Shown in pieces: positions 7,399 through 14,261 of a stretch of 15,480 nucleotides of DNA. The first letter of the stretch is position 1, and every line of letters starts with the position of its first letter. A program made the position numbers and the translations under genes. The notes under the pieces are model-generated. The model ran no database searches. It saw nothing but the letters and a program-made list of their open reading frames with translations, and was not told where the DNA came from. The stretch is from CAYXOX01 sp964466745 (lineage in GTDB: Bacteria > Pseudomonadota > Alphaproteobacteria > Rhodobacterales > Rhodobacteraceae), in contig CAYXOX010000061.1 in NCBI GenBank assembly GCA_964466745.1, positions 1 to 15,480 of the forward strand, given 5' to 3'.

Positions 7399-7428
7399 TT
7401 GCATTCCCGCCTTCTAGCTGCTTATACG
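7399..7428 (+). promoter_or_regulatory. Sigma70-like promoter for the 61-residue protein
   Basis: TTGCAT (7399-7404) with an 18-nt spacer to TATACG (7423-7428), or 17 nt to TTATAC. A start near 7434 would give a leader of about 66 nt before the ATG at 7501. The preceding intergenic stretch (7357-7398) shows nothing else. Confidence 0.5.
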
Positions 7429-7500
7429 GGATTACGAGGTAAGACTTGGGTGTGTGTCGCAGCCATCAAGATTTGCGGCCCGCAATTACTGGAGGTTAAC

Positions 7501-7686
7501 ATGAAGAAACTCGTTCTCGCTGCCGCGTTCGCCGGTGCCGCTTCGACCGCCTTCGCCGGCGGCATGTCCGAGCCCGTGATGGAACCGGAAATCATCATCG
7601 AAGAAACGCAGCCCACCGGCACGCTTCAGGGGATCATCGTTCCGCTGATCCTGATCGCGCTCGTGGCCGCCGCCGCTTCGAACTGA
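7501..7686 (+). CDS. Small exported/membrane protein, 61 residues, function unknown
   Basis: The ATG at 7501 is chosen over an upstream in-frame start (7399) because GGAGGT (7491-7496) precedes it and because the protein then begins with a good Sec signal, MKKLVLAAAFAGAASTAFAG, cleaved probably after AFA (about residue 19). A short acidic, proline-containing middle follows (EPVMEPEIIIEE), then a hydrophobic stretch (about 44-60) ending in AAAASN that could span or associate with the membrane. I recall similar small proteins as common in Rhodobacterales, without a known role. It has its own promoter and a strong terminator, so it is a single-gene unit. Such genes are often well expressed, which is inference here. 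Confidence 0.8.
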   Translation: MKKLVLAAAFAGAASTAFAGGMSEPVMEPEIIIEETQPTGTLQGIIVPLILIALVAAAASN

Positions 7687-7711
7687 GGTCGTTTCGACCG
7701 TTTGAGATACG

Positions 7712-7743
7712 AAAAGGCGGTGGAGCGCTTCCACCGCCTTTTT
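7712..7743. terminator. Strong bidirectional intrinsic terminator
   Basis: AAGGCGGTGGA (7714-7724) pairs perfectly with its complement at 7730-7740 around a 5-nt loop. Five T follow on the plus strand (7739-7743) and a run of A (7712-7715) precedes it, giving a T-run on the minus strand. It should stop transcripts of the 61-residue gene from the left and of hemH from the right. It is the only textbook intrinsic terminator that lies between genes in this window. Confidence 0.9.
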
Positions 7744-7810
7744 GATTCGCCCTGCAGCGCTGCGTGCGTCGGCGCCGGCGACAGTCCGGCGCGAGATCAG
7801 CACTGAAGCC

Positions 7811-8935
7811 TCAGGCCGTGTGGACCCACCCCCGCAGGTTCTCGTCGATCACCGCCGTCAGCGCCTCGATGTGCGCGGCGTCGTCGTTCAGGCACGGGAT
7901 GTAGGTGAAACTCTCCCCTCCGGCCTCCTCGAAGCTCTCCTTGATCTCCTCGTTGATCTCCTCGAGCGTCTCGATGCAATCGGCCGAGAATGCTGGCGCG
8001 CAGACGGCGATGTTGCGCTTCCCGGTTTCGGCGAGGCGGGCCACCTCATCGACCGTGTAGGGCTTGAGCCATTCCTCGGGGCCGAACCGGGACTGGAAGG
8101 TCGTGACGATCTCGTGGTCCAGCCAGCCCAGCCGCTCCTTCAGGAGCCGCGTCGTCTTCTGGCACTGGCAATGGTAGGGATCGCCTTCCATCAGATAGCG
8201 CTTGGGCACCCCGTGGTACGAGCACACCAGCACATCCGGGCGCTTCTCGAGGCCGGAGTACGCCGTCTCGATCGATTGCGCGAGCGCCTCGATGTAGAGC
8301 GGATGCTCGAAATAGGCGGGCACGGTGCGCACGTCCGGTTGCCACTTCTCGTGGGTGAGCGCGCGGAAGAACTCGTCGTTCGCGGTTGCCGAGGTGGCGC
8401 CGGCGTAGTGCGGGTAGAGCGGGAAAAAGAGGATCTTGCGGCACCCCGCCTCCACCATCGCGCGCACCTTCGAGCGGGTTGAGGGGTTTCCGTACCGCAT
8501 GCAGAAATCCACCATCACCGCGTCGCCGTGGCGCTCCTGCATGGTTTCGGTGATCCGCGCGGCCTGCGCCTTGGTGATGGTCATGAGCGGGCTTTCGCCC
8601 GCCTCCTCGTTCCAGATGCTCTTGTAGGCTGCACCGGAAGAGAACGGACGCTTGGTGAGGATCACGAGCTGGAGCAGCGGCTGCCAGATCCAGGGGCTGT
8701 AGTCGATCACCCGCCGGTCGGAGAGAAACTCGTTGAGGTACCGGCGCATGGACCAGTAATCGTACCCGTCCGGCGTGCCGAGGTTGGCCAGCAGGACCCC
8801 GACCTTGGCCGGCTTGATCGGGGGATGGTTCGCCGGCGCGTGGACGGAGATGGTGGCGGTATCGGCCTCGGGAGCCTCCGCCGGCGTGCTTTCCTTGGCG
8901 TCGAACATCATGCGGTCCAGACTTTCTGAATACAT
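7811..8935 (-). CDS. hemH: Ferrochelatase
   Basis: The 374-residue enzyme inserts Fe2+ into protoporphyrin IX, the last step of protohaem synthesis, at the cytoplasmic face of the membrane. Family marks are GVLLANLGTPD (46-56), RRYLNEFLSDRRVI (64-77), the catalytic His241 in CSYHGVPKRY, GDPYHCQCQKTTRLL (251-265) and Glu322 in the SADCIETLEE helix. The family core begins only near residue 44. The preceding residues are variable, and an alternative start at Met9 or Met10 (about 8911 or 8908) is possible. Neither start has a good Shine-Dalgarno sequence. Cysteines at 145, 312 and 320 might be cluster ligands, since some alphaproteobacterial ferrochelatases hold a [2Fe-2S] cluster, but this cannot be decided here. 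It lies 33 nt downstream of the NDUFAF5-like gene on the same strand and ends at a strong bidirectional terminator. Confidence 0.96.
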   Translation of the reverse strand: MYSESLDRMMFDAKESTPAEAPEADTATISVHAPANHPPIKPAKVGVLLANLGTPDGYDYWSMRRYLNEFLSDRRVIDYSPWIWQPLLQLVILTKRPFSSGAAYKSIWNEEAGESPLMTITKAQAARITETMQERHGDAVMVDFCMRYGNPSTRSKVRAMVEAGCRKILFFPLYPHYAGATSATANDEFFRALTHEKWQPDVRTVPAYFEHPLYIEALAQSIETAYSGLEKRPDVLVCSYHGVPKRYLMEGDPYHCQCQKTTRLLKERLGWLDHEIVTTFQSRFGPEEWLKPYTVDEVARLAETGKRNIAVCAPAFSADCIETLEEINEEIKESFEEAGGESFTYIPCLNDDAAHIEALTAVIDENLRGWVHTA

Positions 8936-8968
8936 TCACCGGGTGAAATATGGGTCATGGAGGATTCG

Positions 8969-9829
8969 TCAATCGCCGGAGGGCCCGGCAGTATCGCCGG
9001 CCGGCCTTTCCTCGGTGCCGAGCGCATCGGCGAGCCGCGTTGCGGCGCTGCCCGGCCGGAGCGGCCGCGGCTGGCTCGCGTGGGGCGCCCAGCCGGTGAG
9101 CGTAACGATCTCCAGCGTCGCCGTCACGCGCCCCGGCGCCCGGTCTTCCGGGTCGGGGTGCCGCGCGGCGTAGAGCGCCTCGGCCCTCTGCAGAACGTCG
9201 CGTCGCAGCCCGCGCCGTTCCCGAAGGGCCAGCGCATTCGTCTCGCCCATGGCGCGCAGATCTTTGAGGAGTGCCCGCGGGCTGGCGTAGCTTACGGAAA
9301 GCCGCAGGCTGTCGGCCACCGGCAGCGCGAACCCGGCGCGCTGGAGCAGCGCCCCCAGATCGCGGATCTCCCCCATGGGCGCAACCCGGGGAGAAAGCCC
9401 GCCCCGCACCGCCAGTTCGGCCTCGGCTAGGCAGGACCGCAGCTCCGCCAGTGTCTCGCCGCCCGGCAGCACGGCGATCATGAGCCCGTCGGGGCGAAGC
9501 GCCCTGCGGCACTGGACGAGCTGGCCAACCGGATCGTCGGCCCAGTGCAGCGCCATCGCGTGCACCACGAGGTCGTGCGCCCCGGGCTCCAGCGCGAGCA
9601 GCGGATCGTCGGGCACCACGCGCGCCCCGCGCCAATCCCGCCACGCCCCGGGATCTCCGGCAACGACGGCCGGCGCCGTAAACGCCCTGTTAACCTCGGC
9701 GAGCCTCTCGTCGATCTCGGTGCGGGCGGTGTCGTGCAGGAAGCGGGCCGGCGCGGCGAGCCGCGCGGCGCGGGCGCGGTGCGCGGCGAGCGCCCGGCGA
9801 TCGGTGAGACGGGGAGGTTCCTGGCCCAT
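8969..9829 (-). CDS. Methyltransferase-fold protein, NDUFAF5/BioC-like, without SAM motif I
   Basis: 286 residues. The order of segments follows mitochondrial NDUFAF5 and its alphaproteobacterial relatives: an N-terminal LTDRRALAAHRARA helix, FLHDTARTEIDERLAEVNRAF (30-50), HDLVVHAMALHWADD (85-99), LRPDGLMIAVLPGGETLAEL (111-130), GGLSPRV (143-149), the DLGALLQRAGF region (157-167) and DLRAMGETNAL (190-200). NDUFAF5 is a complex I assembly factor reported to hydroxylate an arginine of the PSST subunit (NDUFS7). The glycine-rich SAM motif I (LDLGCG type) that should follow residue 50 is absent; TAPAVVAGDPGAW is found instead. Methyl transfer is therefore doubtful. It sits directly upstream of hemH and probably shares its transcript. 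It has no obvious Shine-Dalgarno sequence and is divergent from comF across 31 nt. Confidence 0.82.
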   Translation of the reverse strand: MGQEPPRLTDRRALAAHRARAARLAAPARFLHDTARTEIDERLAEVNRAFTAPAVVAGDPGAWRDWRGARVVPDDPLLALEPGAHDLVVHAMALHWADDPVGQLVQCRRALRPDGLMIAVLPGGETLAELRSCLAEAELAVRGGLSPRVAPMGEIRDLGALLQRAGFALPVADSLRLSVSYASPRALLKDLRAMGETNALALRERRGLRRDVLQRAEALYAARHPDPEDRAPGRVTATLEIVTLTGWAPHASQPRPLRPGSAATRLADALGTEERPAGDTAGPSGD

Positions 9830-9860
9830 GAGGCGCGCAGATAGTGGAGGACGCCCGGCG

Positions 9861-10580
9861 ATGCAAAGGGTGCTGCAGGCGATCTACCCGGCCCATTGCC
9901 CCCTGTGCGGCGAGCACGTCGCCGAGGCGGCGGGCCTCTGCGCGGGTTGCTGGCGGGAGGTGCGCTTCCTTGCCGGCGCCCTGTGCGAGACCTGCGCGCT
10001 GCCGTTGCCGGGCGAGCCGACGCCGGGCGAAACGCTCCAGTGCACCCGGTGCCAGATCGCACCGCCGCCCTGGGTGCAGGGGCGTGCGGCGCTGCTCTAC
10101 GAGGGCAAGGGGCGTTCCATGGCGCTGGCCCTCAAGCATGGCGAGCGGCCGGGCCTCGCGGCCCTCGCCGCGCTCTGGATGGAGCGCGCGGTGCGGCCCA
10201 TCCTGCCGGCCGATGCGCTGATCGTGCCGGTGCCGCTTCACTGGCGGCGCTTCGTGCGGCGGCGATTCAACCAGTCCGACCTCATCGCCCGGCCGCTGGC
10301 GCGCCGCCTCGGCTGCGAGTATTGCCCCGATGCGCTGGCGCGGCCCGCGGCCACCGTCCCGCTCGAAGGGCTGGGCCGCGCCGAGCGGGCCGCCGCCCTT
10401 GCCGGGACCATAACGGCCGCTCCCCGGCGCGGGGCGCGGATGGCGGGCCGCAACGTGCTTGTCGTGGACGATGTGCTCACCACGGGGGCCACCCTGCAGG
10501 CCGCCGCGTCCGCCGCCGCGGGGGCCGGGGCGGCAAGCGTTCGGGTCGCGGTACTGGCGCGCGTCGCGGAAAGCACCTAG
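9861..10580 (+). CDS. comF: ComF-family phosphoribosyltransferase-like protein
   Basis: 239 residues. Two zinc-finger-like cysteine pairs open the protein: C13/C16 with C27/C30, then C42/C45 with C61/C64. The C-terminal half is a type I phosphoribosyltransferase fold with the PRPP-binding loop VLVVDDVLTTGAT (199-211) and the conserved PVPLHWRR...RRRFNQSDLIA region (123-143). The family is needed for DNA uptake in naturally transformable bacteria (ComF, GntX) but is also found widely in non-competent species, so competence is not implied. ATG 9861 follows GTGGAGG (9844-9850). It is the first gene of a compact plus-strand operon with grxC, the nitrilase-type gene and the MarR gene. Confidence 0.92.
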   Translation: MQRVLQAIYPAHCPLCGEHVAEAAGLCAGCWREVRFLAGALCETCALPLPGEPTPGETLQCTRCQIAPPPWVQGRAALLYEGKGRSMALALKHGERPGLAALAALWMERAVRPILPADALIVPVPLHWRRFVRRRFNQSDLIARPLARRLGCEYCPDALARPAATVPLEGLGRAERAAALAGTITAAPRRGARMAGRNVLVVDDVLTTGATLQAAASAAAGAGAASVRVAVLARVAEST

Positions 10581-10619
10581 ATCACGCCCGACGAGCCTCG
10601 CAGCGAGGGAGCAGCCGGC

Positions 10620-10877
10620 ATGCCGAGAATCGAGATCTACACCACGCAGCTTTGCGGCTTCTGCCATGCGGCCAAGCGCCTGCTTGCCCAGAAGGGCGCG
10701 AGCTACACCGAGATCGATGTCGGTGCAGACCCGTCACGCCGGCCGGAGATGGTGCAGCGGGCCAACGGCGGGCGCACCGTGCCGCAGATCTTCATCGACG
10801 ATGCCCATGTGGGCGGGTGCGACGATCTCTTCGCGCTCGAACGCGCCGGAAAGCTCGACCCGCTCCTTGCCGCCTGA
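10620..10877 (+). CDS. grxC: Glutaredoxin 3
   Basis: An 85-residue cytoplasmic thiol-disulphide oxidoreductase that uses glutathione. It has the thioredoxin fold marks IEIYTTQLCGFC with active-site C12 and C15, TVPQIFID with the cis-proline Pro55 (53-60), and GGCDDLFAL (65-73) for glutathione binding. The dipeptide between the cysteines is Gly-Phe rather than the E. coli Pro-Tyr; I recall CGFC as usual in Rhodobacterales, so this is not odd. ATG 10620 follows GAGGGAG (10605-10611). It lies 39 nt after comF and one base before the GTG of the nitrilase-type gene. Confidence 0.95.
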   Translation: MPRIEIYTTQLCGFCHAAKRLLAQKGASYTEIDVGADPSRRPEMVQRANGGRTVPQIFIDDAHVGGCDDLFALERAGKLDPLLAA

Positions 10878-10878
10878 G

Positions 10879-11757
10879 GTGTCCACCTCCGGCCCGGCGT
10901 GCCGGGCGGCGCTGGTGCAGATGACGGCGTCCGACGCGCCGGAGGAGAATCTTGCCGAGGTGCGCGCGCTGGTGGCCGAGGCGGCAGCCTCCGGCGCGCA
11001 GCTCGTGCTGACCCCGGAAGTGACCAACTGCATCTCCGCGAGCCGCCGGCGCCAGCAGGAGGTGCTCAAGACCGAGGCCGAAGACAGGGTGCTGGCCGGG
11101 CTGCAGGAGCAGGCCTCCCGCCACGGGCTCTGGCTGCTCGTCGGCTCGCTCGCGTTGCGCGGGCAGGAGCCCGGAGCGCGTTTCGCGAACCGTTCGTTCC
11201 TTCTCGGCCCCGATGGCGCGATCCGCGCGCGCTACGACAAGATCCACATGTTCGACGTGGAGCTGACGCAGGAAGAAACCTTCAGGGAGTCCGCGGCCTT
11301 CGCGCCCGGGGGCGAGGCGGTGCTCGCCGAAACGCCCTGGGGCCCCCTCGGGATGACGGTGTGCTACGATCTGCGCTTTCCAGCCCTCTACCGGGCGCTG
11401 GCGCAGGCGGGCGCGCGCATCCTCGCGGTGCCCTCGGCCTTCTCGCCGGTGACAGGTGCGGCCCATTGGGAAGTGCTCCTCCGCGCACGGGCGATAGAGT
11501 GCGGCGCCTTCGTGCTGGCGCCCGCGCAGACCGGTCACCATCCGGCAAGGGGCGCCGAACCCCGGCGCGAACGGCGAACCCACGGCCACAGCCTTGCCGT
11601 GGGGCCCTGGGGCGAGGTGCTGGCCGATGGCGGGACCGCGCCGGGCGTGACCCTCGTTGATCTGCGCCTTTCGGACGTGGATGATGTGCGAGCGCGCCTT
11701 CCGTCTCTCGCGCACGACCGCGCGTTCCGCGCGCCAGACCGGACCGGCTTGCCATGA
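10879..11757 (+). CDS. Nitrilase-superfamily carbon-nitrogen hydrolase, Nit1/omega-amidase type
   Basis: 292 residues with the full catalytic triad: Glu47 in TPEVTN, Lys121 in RYDKIHMFDVEL and Cys162 in TVCYDLRFPALYR. The DKIHMFDVEL and CYDLRFP segments are typical of the Nit1/Nit2 branch, whose members remove amide groups from deaminated glutathione or omega-amides. That would fit the neighbouring glutaredoxin as glutathione-related repair (inference). GTG 10879 is chosen because it follows the grxC stop by one base and keeps the first beta strand (RAALVQMT). A TTG at 10867 is an in-frame alternative. The open frame continues upstream through grxC only as a shadow. Its stop overlaps the MarR start (ATGA). 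Confidence 0.9.
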   Translation: MSTSGPACRAALVQMTASDAPEENLAEVRALVAEAAASGAQLVLTPEVTNCISASRRRQQEVLKTEAEDRVLAGLQEQASRHGLWLLVGSLALRGQEPGARFANRSFLLGPDGAIRARYDKIHMFDVELTQEETFRESAAFAPGGEAVLAETPWGPLGMTVCYDLRFPALYRALAQAGARILAVPSAFSPVTGAAHWEVLLRARAIECGAFVLAPAQTGHHPARGAEPRRERRTHGHSLAVGPWGEVLADGGTAPGVTLVDLRLSDVDDVRARLPSLAHDRAFRAPDRTGLP

Positions 11758-12200
11758 CCACCACCGGAACCGACAGTCTCGCCGTCACGCTGTTCAGCGA
11801 GATCCTCGCGGTGGACCAGCTTGCCCGCGCCCGCGTGGGCCGGGCCTTGCCAAAGGGCATGGAGCTTTCGCATTTCTCGGTGCTCAACCACCTCGCCTAC
11901 ACCGGGCAGGAGAAAACGCCGGCGCAGCTTGCCCGCACGTTCCATGTGACGCGGGGCGCCATGACGAACACGCTCGGCAAGCTCCAGTGGCAGGGCTACG
12001 TGCACATCCGCCCCGACTGGGACGACGCGCGGCGCAAGCTCGTTTCGATCAGCCCCGCCGGCAGGAACGCGCGCGATGCGGCCATCGAGGCCGTGGGCCC
12101 GCTGATTTCCGACGTGGTGGAGGAGCTTGGCGCCGACCGCGTGCGCGCCGCGCTGCCCGTGCTGCGCGAGTTGCGCCAGAAGCTGGGCGAACCGGACTGA
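11754..12200 (+). CDS. MarR-family transcriptional regulator
   Basis: 148 residues. Dimerisation helices lie at about 5-35 and 105-145, with a winged helix-turn-helix between: FSVLNHLAYTG (41-51), PAQLARTFHVTRGAMTNTLGKLQWQGYV (56-83, recognition helix about 66-77), and the wing RPDWDDARRKLVSISPAGR (86-104) with the DxR pattern common in MarR proteins. It begins in the ATGA overlap with the nitrilase-type gene, so it is translated from the same message. Many MarR proteins repress their own operon and answer phenolic or oxidative signals, but no operator could be recognised here. It converges on ubiG with 27 nt between stops. Confidence 0.92.
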   Translation: MTTTGTDSLAVTLFSEILAVDQLARARVGRALPKGMELSHFSVLNHLAYTGQEKTPAQLARTFHVTRGAMTNTLGKLQWQGYVHIRPDWDDARRKLVSISPAGRNARDAAIEAVGPLISDVVEELGADRVRAALPVLRELRQKLGEPD

Positions 12201-12212
12201 GGGCGGCCGCCC
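12201..12212. repeat. 12-bp perfect palindrome between convergent genes
   Basis: GGGCGGCCGCCC directly follows the MarR stop. It has no loop bases and no T-run, so it is a poor terminator; it may be chance in GC-rich DNA or a protein-binding site. Confidence 0.3.
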
Positions 12213-12227
12213 GACCGGATCGGAGTG

Positions 12228-12974
12228 TCAGGCCGGCTTCGTGCTGGCCGTGACGTAGTTCACGCCGAGATCCGTCTCCGAGAGACGCCATGCCCAGGAA
12301 ACCGGGTTGAAGACGAACCCCTTGCGGTCCACGGGATGAAGCCCTGCCTTTCGGATCAGCTCGTAGAGCTCGTCGGGCGTGATGAACTTGGCCCATTCAT
12401 GGGTGCCGCGCGGCAACCAGCGCATCACCATCTCGGCCCCGAGGATGGCCAGCGCGTAGGAGCGGGCTGTGCGGTTGAGCGTGGAGCAGATCATCAGCCC
12501 GCCGGGCCGCAAGAGCGCCTGGCAGGCGGCGAGATAGGCCGCCGGATCGGCCACGTGCTCCACGACCTCCATGTTCAGCACCACGTCGAACGCCTCGCCA
12601 GCCTCGGCGAGCGCCTCTGCGGTGGTATGGCGGTAGTCGATCTCGAGGCCCGATTGCTCGGCATGGAGCCGGGCGACAGGGATGTTGCCCCCGGCGGCGT
12701 CGGCGCCCACCACCTCGGCCCCAAGCCGGGCCATGGGCTCGGAAAGCAGGCCCCCGCCGCAGCCGATGTCCAGCAGGCGCAGCCCTGCAAAGGGGCGCTC
12801 CGCGGAGCGATCGCGCCCGAACTCCGCCGCGATTTGCCGCGTGATGTACTCCAGCCGGACGGGGTTGAGCATGTGCAGCGGGCGGAACTTGCCCTCCGGA
12901 TCCCACCATTCGGCGGCCATCGCCTCGAACTTGGCGATTTCGCCGGCGTCCACCGTGCCCTGCGCAGCCTGCAT
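12228..12974 (-). CDS. ubiG: Ubiquinone biosynthesis O-methyltransferase
   Basis: 248 residues; carries out both O-methylations of the ubiquinone ring using SAM. Typical points are KFEAMAAEWWDPEGKFRPLHMLNPVRLEYI (15-44, the UbiG entry signature), SAM motif I LDIGCGGGLLSEP (68-80), the acidic VVGADA (88-93), NMEVVEHV (134-141), LRPGGLMICSTLNRT (155-169) and the HEWAKFITPDEL segment (192-203). Length equals the family's usual ~240-250. The start has a GGGAGAG Shine-Dalgarno sequence about 5 nt upstream on the minus strand. It is divergent from the proline iminopeptidase gene across 69 nt and convergent with MarR. Confidence 0.96.
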   Translation of the reverse strand: MQAAQGTVDAGEIAKFEAMAAEWWDPEGKFRPLHMLNPVRLEYITRQIAAEFGRDRSAERPFAGLRLLDIGCGGGLLSEPMARLGAEVVGADAAGGNIPVARLHAEQSGLEIDYRHTTAEALAEAGEAFDVVLNMEVVEHVADPAAYLAACQALLRPGGLMICSTLNRTARSYALAILGAEMVMRWLPRGTHEWAKFITPDELYELIRKAGLHPVDRKGFVFNPVSWAWRLSETDLGVNYVTASTKPA

Positions 12975-13029
12975 CTTCGCTCTCCCGGTTCCTTGTGTGC
13001 ACGCCCCATGGCGCCGCGTTTCGTCGAGT

Positions 13030-13035
13030 TATATA
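13030..13035 (+). promoter_or_regulatory. -10-like TATATA just upstream of the iminopeptidase ATG
   Basis: TATATA ends 8 nt before the ATG at 13044, in an otherwise GC-rich 69-nt divergent region. No TTG-type -35 stands at the right distance (CATGGC occupies it). If used, transcription would begin at or one or two bases before the ATG. The reverse complement (TATAAC) could equally serve ubiG. Confidence 0.35.
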
Positions 13036-13043
13036 GAACGTCC

Positions 13044-14021
13044 ATGGACAAGAACGCAGCCACTCGCCGCGCCTCGCAGTTTCTCTACCCGCCGATCGAC
13101 CCCTTCGATCAGCGCATGATCGACGTGGGCGACGGCCATCGCATCTACGTGGAGCAGTGCGGCAATCCCAGGGGCATCCCGGTGGTGGTGCTGCACGGTG
13201 GGCCGGGGGGCGGCTGCTCACCGGCGATGCGGCGCTATTTCGACCCGGCCGCGTTCCGGGTGATCCTTTTCGACCAGCGCGGATGCGGGCGATCCCGGCC
13301 CCACGCCAGCGTCGAGGCCAACACCACCTGGCATCTCGTGGACGATATCGAGCGGATCCGCGAAATCCTCAACCTCAACCGCTGGATCGTGTTCGGCGGC
13401 AGCTGGGGGGCGACGCTGGCGCTCGTCTACGCGCAGAGCCACCCGCACCGCACCGCCGCGCTGGTGCTGCGCGGGATCTTCCTGATGATGCGCCGCGAGC
13501 TGGAGTGGTTCTACGGCGGGGGGGCGGGGCAGTTCTTTCCCGACGTGTGGTCGGATTTCGTGGCGCCCATCCCGATTGCCGAGCGGGGAGATCTGATTGC
13601 CGCCTACCACAAGCGGCTCTTCTCGGACGACGTCACGGTGGAGACACGCTACGCCCGTTCCTGGGCTAAGTGGGAAAACGCGCTCGCTTCCATCGACAAC
13701 GAGGGAGCCTCGGGCGAAAGCCCGGCCGACTATGCCCGCGCCTTCGCCCGCCTCGAGAATCACTACTTCTCCAACGGCGGATTCCTCGAAGAGGATGGCC
13801 AGATCCTGCGCCGGATGGACCAGATTGCCGATGTGCCCGGGCGGATCGTGCAGGGGCGCTACGACATGATCTGCCCGCCGGCCTCGGCCTGGGCGCTGGC
13901 ACAGCTCTGGCCCGCAGGCGATCTCCGGCTCATTTCGCGCGCCGGGCATGCCCTTTCTGAACCCGGCATCAGCGCGGAGCTCGTGCGCACCATGGACGAG
14001 ATGCGCGAGATGGCGGTCTAG
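13044..14021 (+). CDS. pip: Proline iminopeptidase
   Basis: 325-residue alpha/beta hydrolase (peptidase family S33) that removes N-terminal proline from peptides in the cytoplasm. It shows the oxyanion segment HGGPGGG (51-57), DQRGCGRS (77-84), the nucleophile Ser120 in GGSWGATLALVYA, Asp274 in GRYDMICPP and the catalytic His302 in GHALSEPG. The cap region DFVAPIPIAERGDLIAAYHKRL (171-192) is typical. Length is normal for the family. Two starts are possible: ATG 13044 (MDKNAATRR) or ATG 13008, which would add 12 residues (MAPRFVELYRTS) unlike the family. The first is preferred although it has no Shine-Dalgarno sequence. An open frame far upstream is only a shadow of ubiG. Confidence 0.95.
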   Translation: MDKNAATRRASQFLYPPIDPFDQRMIDVGDGHRIYVEQCGNPRGIPVVVLHGGPGGGCSPAMRRYFDPAAFRVILFDQRGCGRSRPHASVEANTTWHLVDDIERIREILNLNRWIVFGGSWGATLALVYAQSHPHRTAALVLRGIFLMMRRELEWFYGGGAGQFFPDVWSDFVAPIPIAERGDLIAAYHKRLFSDDVTVETRYARSWAKWENALASIDNEGASGESPADYARAFARLENHYFSNGGFLEEDGQILRRMDQIADVPGRIVQGRYDMICPPASAWALAQLWPAGDLRLISRAGHALSEPGISAELVRTMDEMREMAV

Positions 14022-14113
14022 CCCGGCGCGCCGACCCTTCCTCTCGGACCACTCCGCCCTCTCCCTGACGTCGCAACGGCGCCGGGTGCCCGGAGGCCGG
14101 AAACCGCGCGCCG

Positions 14114-14138
14114 CCCGCCCCGGGCTCGACCCGGGGCC
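14114..14138 (+). repeat. REP-like palindrome, left copy of an inverted pair
   Basis: The core GCCCCGGG-CTCGA-CCCGGGGC (14117-14137) forms a perfect 8-bp stem with a 5-nt loop. The 25 nt of this feature are the exact reverse complement of 14237-14261. Similar CCCGG-cttga-CCGGG palindromes are widespread between genes in alphaproteobacteria. Confidence 0.75.
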
Positions 14139-14236
14139 TCGCGCCTGCCGCCTTACGCAGCCGGCGAGCGGGGCGATGCCGGGCGGAACGGCAGGGTTGC
14201 GGGCCTGACCGGCCGCGCCCGCGGCGATGTGTGAGG

Positions 14237-14261
14237 GGCCCCGGGTCGAGCCCGGGGCGGG
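14237..14261 (-). repeat. REP-like palindrome, right copy of an inverted pair
   Basis: The core GCCCCGGG-TCGAG-CCCGGGGC (14238-14258) is the inverted match of the left copy, 98 nt away. The two copies could pair with each other as a long stem or fold separately, like a BIME in enterobacteria. Confidence 0.75.

Noticed and set aside
7399..7500. 34-residue extension of the small exported protein
   Set aside because: It overlaps the promoter and leader; the ribosome site and signal peptide both point to ATG 7501.
9690..10667. 325-codon minus-strand frame opposite comF
   Set aside because: Shadow of the ComF coding frame; no domain, no ribosome site, repetitive Arg/Gly composition.
10620..10877. 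Unusual CGFC active site of glutaredoxin as a novelty
   Set aside because: Differs from E. coli CPYC, but to my knowledge is a normal variant in this bacterial group.
12225..13043. Fusion-like 598-codon frame that would join a novel N-terminal domain to proline iminopeptidase
   Set aside because: The upstream part is the antisense of ubiG with no domain; iminopeptidase is complete from 13044.
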